NCBI RefSeq assembly: GCF_030345695.1
Contig: NZ_JAUASV010000026.1
Span: forward strand, 1-41,882
DNA: 41,882 bases
Reading direction: 5' to 3'
Source: Galbitalea sp. SE-J8
Lineage (GTDB): Bacteria; Actinomycetota; Actinomycetes; Actinomycetales; Microbacteriaceae
The translations under genes were made by a program, and so were the position numbers. Each line of letters begins with the position of its first letter. The stretch's first letter is position 1. Shown here in pieces: positions 8,333 through 16,581 of the stretch. The notes beneath the pieces are model-generated. The model saw nothing but the letters and a program-made list of their open reading frames with translations. It was not told the DNA's origin and did no database searches.

Positions 8333-8488
8333 GTGCACGGACTCCCGGGTGCGCGGACTCCCGAGGTGCGCGAACTCCCAGGGTGCGCGTGCTCACGCCC
8401 GGTGCGCGAACTCCCGAGTGCGCGAACTCCCTGGGCGCGCGAACTCCCTGGGCGCGCGAACTCCCTGGGTGCGCGAACTCCCAGGGAG
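8333..8488. repeat. 17-bp degenerate tandem array with end hairpin, before ftsE
   Basis: Nine head-to-tail units of 16-19 bases, consensus GTGCGCGAACTCCCTGGG, run from 8333 to 8487. The units at 8436-8452 and 8453-8469 are identical. The last unit carries CCCAGGGAG, which pairs perfectly with CTCCCTGGG of the previous one: a 9-bp stem with arms 8461-8469 and 8480-8488. All frames stay open across it, but no protein of known type is encoded. Confidence 0.8.
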
Positions 8489-8528
8489 TGCGAGCGCGTC
8501 GCTCCGCGGCATCCGTTGCGAGCGCGCC

Positions 8529-8534
8529 TAGCGT
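8529..8534 (+). promoter_or_regulatory. -10 box of ftsE (TAGCGT)
   Basis: TAGCGT ends eight bases before the ftsE ATG at 8543. GGAG within those bases may act as a ribosome binding site or be incidental if the transcript is near-leaderless. Confidence 0.5.
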
Positions 8535-8542
8535 GGAGCGCG

Positions 8543-9283
8543 ATGATCCGCTTCGACTCCGTCAGCAAGTTCTATGCCGGCAACAGCCGTCCCGCGCTCG
8601 GCGACGTCAGCCTCGAGGTGAACAAGGGCGAGTTCGTGTTCCTCGTCGGTGCCTCAGGCAGCGGCAAGTCGAGCTTCCTGCGCCTCGTGCTCAAGGAGGA
8701 GAAGCCGTCGCGCGGCCAGATCCACGTGCTCGGGCAGGAGCTCAGCCGCATGTCGAATCGCAAGGTGCCCTACTTCCGGCGCAACCTCGGCGTGGTGTTC
8801 CAGGACTTCCGCCTGCTGCCGCAGAAGAACGTGTTCGACAACGTCGCCTTCGCCCTCCAGGTCATCGGCCGCAGCGCGGGCTTCATCCAGGAGGCGGTGC
8901 CGGACGTGCTCAAGATGGTCGGACTCGCCGGCAAGAGCGGCCGGTTCCCGCACGAGCTGTCGGGCGGCGAGCAGCAGCGTGTCGCGATCGCGCGCGCCAT
9001 CGTCAACAAGCCCGCCATCCTGCTCGCGGACGAGCCGACGGGCAACCTCGACCCGTCTACGTCGGCGGGCATCATGACGTTGCTCGAACGCATCAACCTC
9101 GGCGGCACGACGGTCGTGATGGCAACGCACGACGCCGGCATAGTCGACCAGATGCAGCGGCGCGTCATTGAGCTCATCAGCGGGCAGATCGTGCGTGACG
9201 AACGCCGCGGCGGGTACCAGACCCAGGCGATCCCGGTTCAGGGCTTCGGCCTTGGCGGTGCCGCGGGCGGGGTCACCGCGTGA
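8543..9283 (+). CDS. ftsE: Cell division ATP-binding protein FtsE
   Basis: 246 residues. ABC ATPase that with FtsX controls peptidoglycan hydrolases at the division site. Visible motifs: Walker A GASGSGKS (36-43), Q-loop FQDFRLL (about 86-92), signature LSGGEQQ (139-145), Walker B ILLADEP (159-165), H-loop ATHD (His196). FtsE-type details ([31 protein letters not shown]) fit well. The open frame extends far upstream, but MIRFDSV at 8543 is the family start. About 18 residues rich in Gly/Ala form the C-terminal tail. It overlaps ftsX by 4 bases (GTGA). Confidence 0.97.
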   Translation: MIRFDSVSKFYAGNSRPALGDVSLEVNKGEFVFLVGASGSGKSSFLRLVLKEEKPSRGQIHVLGQELSRMSNRKVPYFRRNLGVVFQDFRLLPQKNVFDNVAFALQVIGRSAGFIQEAVPDVLKMVGLAGKSGRFPHELSGGEQQRVAIARAIVNKPAILLADEPTGNLDPSTSAGIMTLLERINLGGTTVVMATHDAGIVDQMQRRVIELISGQIVRDERRGGYQTQAIPVQGFGLGGAAGGVTA

Positions 9284-10203
9284 GACTCCGCCTGGTGCTG
9301 CGCGAGGCCGCGTCGGGTCTGCGCCGCAACGTCTCCATGGTCATCTCCGTCGTGCTCGTCACGTTCATCTCGCTGACCTTCGTGGGCGCGGCGATCCTGC
9401 TGCAGTTCCAGATCGGGCAGATGAAGGGCTACTGGTACGACCGCGCGCAGGTCGCCGTCTACCTGTGCACCGTCAATGACAGCGGCGACCCGTGCGCGGG
9501 CACCGAGACCACCGACGACCAGAAGGCCGCGATCCAGGCGCAGCTGGACTCGGACGCGCTCAAGCCCTACGTCAAGAACGTGCAGTTCGAAGACCACAAG
9601 CAGGCCTACGACAACTTCAAGCAGCAGTTCTCCGACTCGTCGATCTCGGACTACCTCACCCCCGACCTGCTGCCGGAGAGCTTCCGCGTGCAACTCGTCG
9701 ACCCATCCCAGGCGGCCGTGATCGTCGAGGCGATCAATGGGCTCCCGGGCGTGCAGTCCGTCGACGACCAGCGGCAGTACCTCGACCAGATCTTCGCGAT
9801 CCTCTCGGCCGCGTCGTACACCGCCGTGGGCCTGGCCACCCTCATGCTCGTCGCGGCCGTGCTGCTCATCGCCACCACGATTCGTCTGTCCGCGTTCTCG
9901 AGGCGGAGAGAGCTCGGCATCATGCGGCTCGTCGGCGCGTCTAACCGGTTCATCCAGACACCGTTCATCCTCGAGGGCGTGTTCGCGGCGGTCATCGGGT
10001 CGGTGCTCGCGAGTGGGGCGATCGTCGCGATCGTGCAGTTCTTCGTTCGCGGCTACCTGCGCCAGGCCCTCGGTGCGACCTCGACCGTCGCGCTCATCGG
10101 GGTCGGGGACGCGTTCATCGTCGTACCGATCCTCATCGTCGTCGGCGTCGTGCTCGCGGCGGCGTCCGCGGGCTTCGCGATCAGCCGGTACCTGCGCGTC
10201 TGA
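9280..10203 (+). CDS. ftsX: Cell division permease FtsX
   Basis: 307 residues with four transmembrane helices: one near the N-terminus (about 21-43), then three in the second half after a large extracellular loop. The loop contains [15 protein letters not shown] and [14 protein letters not shown], as expected for the FtsX extracellular domain that contacts cell-wall hydrolases. The GTG start overlaps the ftsE stop, so FtsE and FtsX are translationally coupled. The motif [15 protein letters not shown] in the intracellular coupling region is diagnostic of FtsX. Confidence 0.96.
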   Translation: MRLRLVLREAASGLRRNVSMVISVVLVTFISLTFVGAAILLQFQIGQMKGYWYDRAQVAVYLCTVNDSGDPCAGTETTDDQKAAIQAQLDSDALKPYVKNVQFEDHKQAYDNFKQQFSDSSISDYLTPDLLPESFRVQLVDPSQAAVIVEAINGLPGVQSVDDQRQYLDQIFAILSAASYTAVGLATLMLVAAVLLIATTIRLSAFSRRRELGIMRLVGASNRFIQTPFILEGVFAAVIGSVLASGAIVAIVQFFVRGYLRQALGATSTVALIGVGDAFIVVPILIVVGVVLAAASAGFAISRYLRV

Positions 10204-10433
10204 GCGGCCGGGTTCGCGTATCGCGCGGGCCGGGCTGCGGTGCTGCGCCTCGGGTGGCCGGGCCGCGGCTGCCGGGCTGCGCGGCGGGCGTTCAGCCCGG
10301 CTGCCGGGTCGCGGGGCAGGTGTGCCGCGTGCCGCCAATCGGCACGGAGGGGCACTGCGCGGCGGATGTTCTGCCCGACGGACGTTTTTTGCGCGGCGGG
10401 CGCGTTGTGCGGCGGGCGTTTGTTCGGCACCAG

Positions 10434-10539
10434 TTCAGAACTCCTGAGAAATCGCATGGGTGCGTTCCCCGAGTCCGCGGCGCCGCCGAGTTTTGGGGGC
10501 CGTACCGAGGGGCACCCGAAATTCCTCCGGAGTTCTGAA
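10434..10539. repeat. 106-bp inverted-repeat element, copy 1
   Basis: Ends are imperfect inverted repeats of about 28 bases (TTCAGAACTCCTGAG at the left, the complement of TTCAGAACTCCGGAG at the right). Inner GGGTGC/GCACCC arms continue the pairing, so the whole unit can fold as one long hairpin. No open frame of interest and no clear target-site duplication. The surrounding gap (10204-11034) between ftsX and smpB contains only this element, its twin and GC-rich low-complexity sequence. Confidence 0.8.
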
Positions 10540-10695
10540 CGGGGCGGACCCGCGCATGACGGGCACCGGCGGCCTCGGGGGACACCGGCGGCCCCGGGCG
10601 GTGGGTTGGGCGGCGTCGGGCGGTGGATTGGGCGGCGTCGGGCCGCAGGGTCGCGGGCGTCGGGGCGGTGGGGCCGCCTATCCGCCTGCCCGCCG

Positions 10696-10801
10696 TTGAG
10701 AACTCCTGAGAAATCTCATGGGTGCGTTCCCCGAGCCCGCGGCGCCGCCGAGATTTGGGGGGCGCGCCGAGGGGCACCCAAAACTCCTCCGGAGTTCTGA
10801 A
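10696..10801. repeat. 106-bp inverted-repeat element, copy 2
   Basis: Same length and orientation as copy 1 and differing at roughly ten positions. Similarity continues for about 40 bases past the right end in both copies (GCGCATGACGGG, then CGGCGGCCTCGGG), so the duplication is larger than the hairpin itself. Copies are separated by 156 bases. Confidence 0.8.
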
Positions 10802-10983
10802 CGGGGGCGGACCGGCGCATGACGGGTACCGGCCGGCGGCCTCGGGCGATCACCGGCGGCGTCGAGCGGTGGCGCGGGGTTTCGGGCAGCGCGCCGTGAT
10901 CGTCGGGCGGTGGGGGGTTGGGCATTGGGTGGGACGTCGCGATCGTCGGGTGGGCGCGTGGACACGGCGCGCGGCGTCCGCGG

Positions 10984-10989
10984 TAGACT
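10984..10989 (+). promoter_or_regulatory. -10 box of smpB (TAGACT)
   Basis: TAGACT lies 45 bases before the smpB ATG, leaving a leader of about 39 bases that contains the GAGAGGGGGA ribosome binding site. Confidence 0.5.
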
Positions 10990-11034
10990 CGACGGCTGCC
11001 CGAATCCGGGTGCGCGTTCGCGAGAGGGGGAGTC

Positions 11035-11511
11035 ATGCCGAAGGAACAGGGCGAGCGGGTCGTCGCGACCAACCGTCGTGCCCGCCACGACTATCTCATC
11101 GAGGACACTTTCGAGGCAGGCCTCGTGCTCTCCGGCACTGAGGTGAAGTCACTGCGCGAGGGCCGGGCGTCGCTCGTCGACGGCTACGGCTTCATCGACG
11201 GCGGCGAGGCGTGGCTCGATTCCGTGCACATCCCGGAGTGGGGCTCCGGCTCGTGGACGAACCACGCGACCCGCCGCAAGCGCAAGATGCTGCTGCACAA
11301 GGCGCAGATCATCAAGATCTCGCAGAAGGTCGCGCAGGGCGGCTACACGCTCATTCCGCTGCGGATCTACTTCCACGACGGCCGCGCGAAGGTCGAGCTC
11401 GCGATCGCGAAGGGCAAGCGCGAGTACGACAAGCGTCAGGCGCTGCGCGAGCGCCAGGACCGGCGCGAGGCCGAGCGCGCGATCGCGACCCGCAGCGACC
11501 GCGGCGAGTAG
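11035..11511 (+). CDS. smpB: SsrA-binding protein SmpB
   Basis: 158 residues, normal length. SmpB binds tmRNA and takes it into stalled ribosomes for trans-translation. Hallmarks: N-terminal [33 protein letters not shown], the core [21 protein letters not shown], and the basic C-terminal tail ([14 protein letters not shown]) that enters the mRNA channel. A GAGAGGGGGA site precedes the ATG. Its partner RNA gene ssrA follows at 12723, separated by a repeat array and a damaged ABC gene. Confidence 0.97.
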   Translation: MPKEQGERVVATNRRARHDYLIEDTFEAGLVLSGTEVKSLREGRASLVDGYGFIDGGEAWLDSVHIPEWGSGSWTNHATRRKRKMLLHKAQIIKISQKVAQGGYTLIPLRIYFHDGRAKVELAIAKGKREYDKRQALRERQDRREAERAIATRSDRGE

Positions 11512-11525
11512 GCCCGACGCTCACT

Positions 11526-11914
11526 CCGAGCGCGTTGCCCAGCGTCGGTCGTCACCCGAGCGCGTTGCCCAGCGTCGGTCGTCACCCGAGCGCGTTGCCC
11601 AGCGTCGGTCGTCACCCGAGCGCGTTGCCCAGCGTCGGTCGTCACTCCGAGCGCGTCGCCCAGCGCCAGTCGTCACCCGAGCGCGTTGCCCAGCGCCGGT
11701 CGTCATCCGAGTGGGTTGCCCGTCGACGGTCACCCGATCGCGCTGCCCACGGGTTGCCGCTTGCTCGAGCGCGTGCGCCCAGGCTTCACTCGTCCGAGCA
11801 AATTGCCGGGCGCCCAACCTCGCCCGAGCGCGTTTCCCAGGGGATGTCTCTCACCCGAGCGAGTTACCCGAGATCGGCCGGAATTCCGGCACGTTTCGAG
11901 TAACTCGCTCGGGT
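11526..11914. repeat. 30-bp tandem array ending in a compound hairpin
   Basis: Four nearly perfect 30-base units (CCGAGCGCGTTGCCCAGCGT, then CGGTCGTCAC) from 11526 are followed by two or three with a few changes, then progressively degenerate units to about 11867. The array closes with a perfect 15-bp inverted repeat, arms 11853-11867 and 11900-11914 (GTAACTCGCTCGGGT), whose loop contains a perfect 14-base palindrome GCCGGAATTCCGGC at 11877-11890. No CRISPR-like unique spacers are seen. Confidence 0.85.
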
Positions 11915-11915
11915 T

Positions 11916-12521
11916 GCGGGCGCGGAACCGCTCGCGATCGTCGACGACTACGACCTGACCCTCGAGGCCGGTGTCATGCACTGCCTCGCCGAGCGGTCCG
12001 GGTCGGGCAAGACGAGCATCCTGCGGGTCGCGGCCGGGCTCGTGCCGCCGACGACCGGCAGCGTGAGCTGGGCGGGTGATGAGATCACCGGGCTCTTGGA
12101 CGATCTCGTCACCCGCCGGCGGCGGGCCCACGTCGGATACCTCGACCAGGGCGGCGTGCTCGTGTCCGGACTCTCCGCGCTCGAGAACGTGCTGCTGCCG
12201 GCGGTGCCCGACCGCCGCACGCGCCAGCTCGCCGATCGCGCGCGCGAGCTGCTCGACCGGCTCGGCGTCGGCGCGCGCGCCGGGCACCGGCCCGAACGCC
12301 TCTCCGGCGGCGAGCGCCAGCGCGTCGCCCTCGCCCGGGCGCTGCTGCGGTCGCCCGCGGTCGTGATGGCCGATGAGCCGGCGGCGAGCCTCGACCGGGC
12401 GAGCGCGGATGCCGTCATCCGCATCCTGCGCGACCTCGCCGACGACGGCACGACCGTGCTCGTGGCCGCGCACGACCCGGTGCTCATCGAGACGGCCGAC
12501 GGGGTGACTCGACTCGACTGA
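11916..12521 (+). pseudogene. ABC transporter ATPase, 5' end lost
   Basis: Reading in frame from 11916 gives AEPLAIVDDYDLTLEAGVMH, the usual lead-in to Walker A. There is no ATG or GTG before 11976, and a TAA stands in frame at 11901 inside the repeat hairpin. So the start and first strand are missing. An ATG-started remnant of 181 residues would begin just before Walker A. Walker A reads ERSGSGKT, with Glu in place of the first glycine. The signature LSGGERQ, Walker B VVMADEP, ASLD and AAHD remain. The domain resembles MacB/LolD-type ATPases. No permease gene is next to it. Decay seems recent because the rest of the frame is clean. Confidence 0.75.
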
Positions 12522-12593
12522 ACCGATCGCGAGCGAACCGATCGCGAGCGGATCGGGAACGAGGTGCCTCACATAGGAATGCCCGCGAAATCG

Positions 12594-12619
12594 GGAATGG
12601 CGCGCGGCGGCCGGAGGTT
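12594..12619 (+). promoter_or_regulatory. SigH/SigR-type promoter before ssrA
   Basis: GGAAT at 12594-12598 and GTT at 12617-12619 are separated by exactly 18 bases, the consensus spacing of SigR/SigH promoters. Transcription would begin near 12627, with the tmRNA 5' end at 12723 made by RNase P. A separate TTGACA at 12679-12684 could be a housekeeping -35, but its -10 is poor. A TAAGCT at 12621-12626 is another -10 candidate. Confidence 0.6.
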
Positions 12620-12722
12620 CTAAGCTGGTGAGCCGCCCACGGGCGGTGCGGCAGCGGCATCCGTTCGGTGCACCTGCCTTGACAATTCCACAGCGCGCGA
12701 CAGCGACCCCTTCCGGCCGCAT

Positions 12723-13098
12723 GGGGATGATCGGTTTCGACATCGTCTGCACAACCACGAGAAGCGGGTCGAGGATCCAGGGTTATCTCGTTAACGATCT
12801 CTGGAAAACACAAGTGCCAATTACAAGCGCACTGACCTCGCCCTTGCTGCCTAAGCAAGCGCACACATGAGGTCTGTCGGCCCGGGGAGGCCTCGTACCC
12901 GGGTTCCGGCATCATCTTGCGAGGCTTGCTGGACGGCGGCGCCGAAGCGCCGTCCGGGACTTTCACTTCGACTGGGCTCGTCGACCTAGCTGCTCATGGC
13001 AAAGGTCGGAGCCGAGCAGAACGCTTTCATGAGCTACACCCGTAGAAGGCGCGGGACTGGAGCGATGGACCGGGGTTCGATTCCCCGCATCTCCACCA
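12723..13098 (+). ncRNA. ssrA: Transfer-messenger RNA (tmRNA)
   Basis: 376 bases. The 5' end GGGGAUGAUCGGUUUCGAC and the 3' end GGTTCGATTCCCCGCAT plus CTCCACCA form the tRNA-like domain. Acceptor strands GGGGAUG and CAUCUCC pair with one G-U, and a T-arm is clear (GGUUCGAUUCC). CCA is encoded. The tag reading frame starts at GCC 12816 and ends at TAA 12852-12854, encoding ANYKRTDLALAA, with the degradation-signal end ALAA. tmRNA with SmpB rescues stalled ribosomes and marks the nascent chains for proteolysis. Short open frames on both strands here are incidental. Confidence 0.97.
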
Positions 13099-13101
13099 TC
13101 G

Positions 13102-13119
13102 AGCGCCGCGGAGGGCGCT
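13102..13119 (+). terminator. Hairpin just after ssrA
   Basis: AGCGCC and GGCGCT form a 6-bp stem with a 6-base loop four bases after the tmRNA CCA end. No U-run follows, so it may be a weak terminator or a 3' processing barrier. Confidence 0.35.
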
Positions 13120-13145
13120 GTCGCGCACTGAGGGATGCTGCTGCT

Positions 13146-13202
13146 GATCCCCGCGATCGCCGCCGATCCCCGCGATCGCCGCTGATCCCCGCGATCGCCG
13201 CC
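13146..13202. repeat. Three 19-bp tandem units between ssrA and pdxH
   Basis: GATCCCCGCGATCGCCGCC is repeated three times with period 19 and one base changed. Each unit contains the palindrome GCGATCGC. A fourth, partial GATCGC follows. Confidence 0.8.
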
Positions 13203-13242
13203 GATCGCGCACCGGTCGGGCGATCGCGGGCACGATGGGTGC

Positions 13243-13893
13243 ATGACCGACCCACTCGTGCGCCGCACGGACTATGCGCTCGGCGCGCTCGCCGAGGCGG
13301 ACCTCGACGCCGACCCGCTCGTGACCGCGCGTCGCTGGCTCGCGGATGCCGCATCCGCCGAGTCCGCGGTCAGCGAGCCGAACGCGATGGTCGTCTCGAC
13401 CGTCGACCCGGACGGCGACCCGAGCAGCCGCACGGTGCTGCTGCGCGGCCTCGACCGCGGTCTCGTGTTCTTCTCGCACCGCACGAGCGAGAAGGGCCGG
13501 GCGATCGCGGCGCATCCGGTGGTCTCGCTGCTGTTCCCGTGGTATCCGCTGCAGCGGCAGCTCATCGTGCGCGGCACGGTCGAGCCGACGACGGATGCCG
13601 AGAGCGACGCCTACTGGACCTCGCGACCGTGGGGCTCGCGCACGAGCGCGCGGGCGAGCCGCCAGTCGGAGCCGATCGCGTCGCGCGCGGCGCTCGAGGC
13701 GGCGATGGACGCGGAGCAGCGGGCGCATCCGGAGGGCGGGGCCGTGCCGCGGCCGGCGGAGTGGGGCGGGTTCCGCGTCATCCCGTCGCGCATCGAGTTC
13801 TGGCAGGGCCGCCGCTCGCGCCTGCACGACCGCGTGCGCTTCTCGCGCGCGGCCGAGGGGGAGCCCTGGGAGGTCGTGCGCCTGCAGCCGTGA
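13243..13893 (+). CDS. pdxH: Pyridoxamine 5'-phosphate oxidase
   Basis: 216 residues, normal for PdxH. It oxidises pyridoxamine or pyridoxine phosphate to pyridoxal phosphate using FMN and oxygen, the last step of vitamin B6 salvage. Features: SRTVLLRGLDRGLVFFSHRT (FMN-binding), QLIVRGTVE, PAEWGGFRVIP, and the C-terminal EFWQGRRSRLHDRVRF and W-E-V-V-R-L-Q-P ending that binds substrate. The start ATG lies shortly after the 19-bp repeats. CACGAT, six bases before the ATG, is a weak -10 candidate. Confidence 0.95.
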   Translation: MTDPLVRRTDYALGALAEADLDADPLVTARRWLADAASAESAVSEPNAMVVSTVDPDGDPSSRTVLLRGLDRGLVFFSHRTSEKGRAIAAHPVVSLLFPWYPLQRQLIVRGTVEPTTDAESDAYWTSRPWGSRTSARASRQSEPIASRAALEAAMDAEQRAHPEGGAVPRPAEWGGFRVIPSRIEFWQGRRSRLHDRVRFSRAAEGEPWEVVRLQP

Positions 13894-13913
13894 CGCGACC
13901 CGCGAGGGATGCG

Positions 13914-14609
13914 TCAGACCTCGATCGCGCCGCCGCGCGCGGCGAGGTGCGCGCGCAGGGTCAGGGCCGGGTCGGATGCCTGCGCCGCGCGATAGCCGGC
14001 GAAGTCAAGCTGCTCGCGCAGGCTCGTGCCGGACCGCATCCGCTCGGCCTGCGCCGCCTCGGTCGCGACGATCGCGCGCGCCGCCCCGACGAGGTCGTCG
14101 ACGGATGCCGCGCGCGCGACGAGCACGCCGTCGTCGTCCGCGAAGACGACGTGCGCATCCGTCACGACGACACCGTCGAGCACGGCCGTGCGCAGGGCGC
14201 GCCCGGCGGGCGGCACGCGCAGCGGCCCGGTGGAGCGCGCACCGACACTGTGCACGGGCAGCCCGATCTCGCGCAGCTGCGCGGTGTCGCGGTGCCGCCC
14301 CCAGACGACGATGCCCGCGAGCCCGGCGCGCTCCGCCTCGAGCACGAGCAGGTCGCCGACGCACGCCTCGTCGTCGCGTCCGCCGTTGTCGACGACGAGC
14401 ACGGCGCCGGCCGGCGCGTCGTCGATCGCCTCGAGGATCACATCCACGCTGCCGAGGTGGGTGACGGGCGCGGCGACCCCCGCGAAGGTCCGTCCCGGGA
14501 GCACGGGCGTCAACGCGGCAGGGGCGTGGCCGACGGGCACGCCGAGCCGCAGGGCTGCGTCGGCGATCGCGGCGGTCGGCAGGGCGGGCACGGATGCTGC
14601 GTCACTCAT
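13914..14609 (-). CDS. RraA-family protein (aldolase/demethylmenaquinone-methyltransferase-like)
   Basis: 231 residues of the RraA/HMG-aldolase fold: GPLRVPPAGRALRT and DGVVVTDAHVVFADDDGVLV near the C-terminal half, GAVLVVDNGG and GDLLVLEAERAGLAGIVVWG in the middle. Members act as 4-hydroxy-4-methyl-2-oxoglutarate/oxaloacetate lyases or bind RNase E. Actinobacterial members are mostly uncharacterised, so only the family is safe. The metal-binding region (GDLLVLEAERAGLAG, RD-like RHRDTAQLREIGLPV) is kept. The start ATG at 14609 has GGGAG nine bases upstream. It converges on pdxH. Confidence 0.85.
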   Translation of the reverse strand: MSDAASVPALPTAAIADAALRLGVPVGHAPAALTPVLPGRTFAGVAAPVTHLGSVDVILEAIDDAPAGAVLVVDNGGRDDEACVGDLLVLEAERAGLAGIVVWGRHRDTAQLREIGLPVHSVGARSTGPLRVPPAGRALRTAVLDGVVVTDAHVVFADDDGVLVARAASVDDLVGAARAIVATEAAQAERMRSGTSLREQLDFAGYRAAQASDPALTLRAHLAARGGAIEV

Positions 14610-14731
14610 GGGATCACGCTCCCAGATCGTGCGCGACTCGTCTGTGCGGGGTTCCTCCAGGATCGCGCGGCCGTTTCGCGAGATGCTCCACACCCGAATG
14701 CCGTGCCTCGCGAACCGGACCACCGCGAGAT

Positions 14732-15832
<1,101 letters not shown>

Positions 15833-15932
15833 GGTCGGGCTCCCGGGTCTGCGGCGGGACCCGAGCGAGCCACGCCTGTTAAGGACGAAGGGCACGGATC
15901 GCTCCGTGCCCGTTGGCTCTGCTCCTCCGCGG
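15833..15932 (-). promoter_or_regulatory. Attenuator-like RNA between leader peptide and DAHP synthase
   Basis: On the transcript, AGAGCCAAC (15920-15912) pairs perfectly with GTTGGCTCT inside the leader ORF (15968-15960). It abuts a 9-bp stem GGGCACGGA/TCCGTGCCC with a GCGA loop (15911-15890) followed by UUCGUCCUU, a terminator-like hairpin with a weak U tail. A third stem CGGGUC/GACCCG (15844-15849 with 15858-15863) borders the ribosome binding site. The exact competing fold is not resolved. Confidence 0.6.
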
Positions 15933-15995
15933 TCAGCGCATGCGACCGTCGGCTCGAGGAGAGCCAACGTCATACGCATACCAGCGGAACTGCAC
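15933..15995 (-). CDS. Aromatic leader peptide for the DAHP synthase gene
   Basis: GTG-started 20-residue peptide MQFRWYAYDVGSPRADGRMR followed by TGA. Four of residues 3-8 are aromatic (Phe3, Trp5, Tyr6, Tyr8), covering all three end-products of the pathway. A TACGGT -10 box lies six bases before the GTG, so it would be translated from a leaderless transcript. Val10-Gly11-Ser12 codons (GTTGGCTCT) are one strand of a 9-bp hairpin, so a ribosome stalled at the aromatic codons would alter the RNA fold. Peptide synthesis is inferred. Confidence 0.7.
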   Translation of the reverse strand: MQFRWYAYDVGSPRADGRMR

Positions 15996-16001
15996 GAGGC
16001 G

Positions 16002-16007
16002 ACCGTA
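16002..16007 (-). promoter_or_regulatory. -10 box of the leader transcript (TACGGT)
   Basis: TACGGT on the minus strand, six bases before the leader GTG at 15995. A TGGACG further upstream is a poor -35. Confidence 0.5.
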
Positions 16008-16099
16008 GCACGGATGCGGCGCTCACCGTCCACCGCGGCGTTCGCGGGGCGGCCACCCCGGTGTCGTGGGGCGGCTACCCCGGTGTCGCGGGGCGGCGC

Positions 16100-16105
16100 T
16101 AGCGT
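16100..16105 (+). promoter_or_regulatory. -10 box of the VOC-family gene (TAGCGT)
   Basis: TAGCGT lies 29 bases before the ATG at 16135, leaving a short leader with the GAGGAGG ribosome site. Confidence 0.45.
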
Positions 16106-16134
16106 TGCCTCACCAGCCGACGAGGAGGCCGACC

Positions 16135-16557
16135 ATGGCGACGCTCAACCCCTACCTGAACTTCCGCGACACCGCGCGCGAGGTGATCGAGTTCTACCGA
16201 TCGGTGTTCGGCGGTGAGCTCACGATCTCGACGTTCGGCGAGTTCGGCATGACCGAGGACCCGGCCGAGGCGAACCGCGTGATGCACTCGCAGCTCACCA
16301 CGCCGGCCGGATTCACGATCATGGCCGCCGACACCCCGAACCACATGGAGCTGCCGGCCGCGCCCACCGCGTCGGCGATCTCGATCAGCGGCTCGGCGGA
16401 GGAGTCCGCGGAGCTGCACCGGTACTGGGACGGTCTGCTCGACGGCGGCACGATCAGCGTGCCGCTCGAGCGTGCCCCGTGGGGCGACGAGTTCGGCATG
16501 CTCGACGACCGCTTCGGCATCAGCTGGCTCGTGAACATCGGCGGCGCGGCGGCGTAG
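16135..16557 (+). CDS. VOC-family (PhnB/glyoxalase-like) protein
   Basis: 140 residues of the vicinal oxygen chelate fold, PhnB-like subgroup: N-terminal LNPYLNFRDTAREVIEFYRS, then VFGGELTISTFGEFG, a second betaalphabeta unit with SGSAEESAELHRYWDGL, and the ending PWGDEFGMLDDRFGISWLVN. PhnB-like proteins are often annotated as 3-demethylubiquinone methyltransferase-like or glyoxalase-like, with no proven function. GAGGAGG lies before the ATG. Downstream is the large dispersed-repeat cluster. Confidence 0.88.
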   Translation: MATLNPYLNFRDTAREVIEFYRSVFGGELTISTFGEFGMTEDPAEANRVMHSQLTTPAGFTIMAADTPNHMELPAAPTASAISISGSAEESAELHRYWDGLLDGGTISVPLERAPWGDEFGMLDDRFGISWLVNIGGAAA

Positions 16558-16581
16558 CCAGGGCAGCGAGGCCACGCTCCC

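Noticed and set aside
7877-8542. N-terminal extension of FtsE
   Set aside because: The frame crosses the SDR gene and the 17-bp array; FtsE homology begins at MIRFDSV at 8543.
11526-11700. CRISPR array
   Set aside because: The 30-base units are contiguous and repeat throughout, with no distinct spacers between conserved repeats and no cas genes nearby.
12628-12870. Protein-coding gene of 80 residues
   Set aside because: It overlaps the 5' half of the tmRNA gene; the RNA structure and tag frame explain the sequence.
13050-13098. Separate tRNA gene
   Set aside because: GGTTCGATTCC and terminal CCA belong to the tRNA-like domain of tmRNA, which pairs with the 5' end at 12723.
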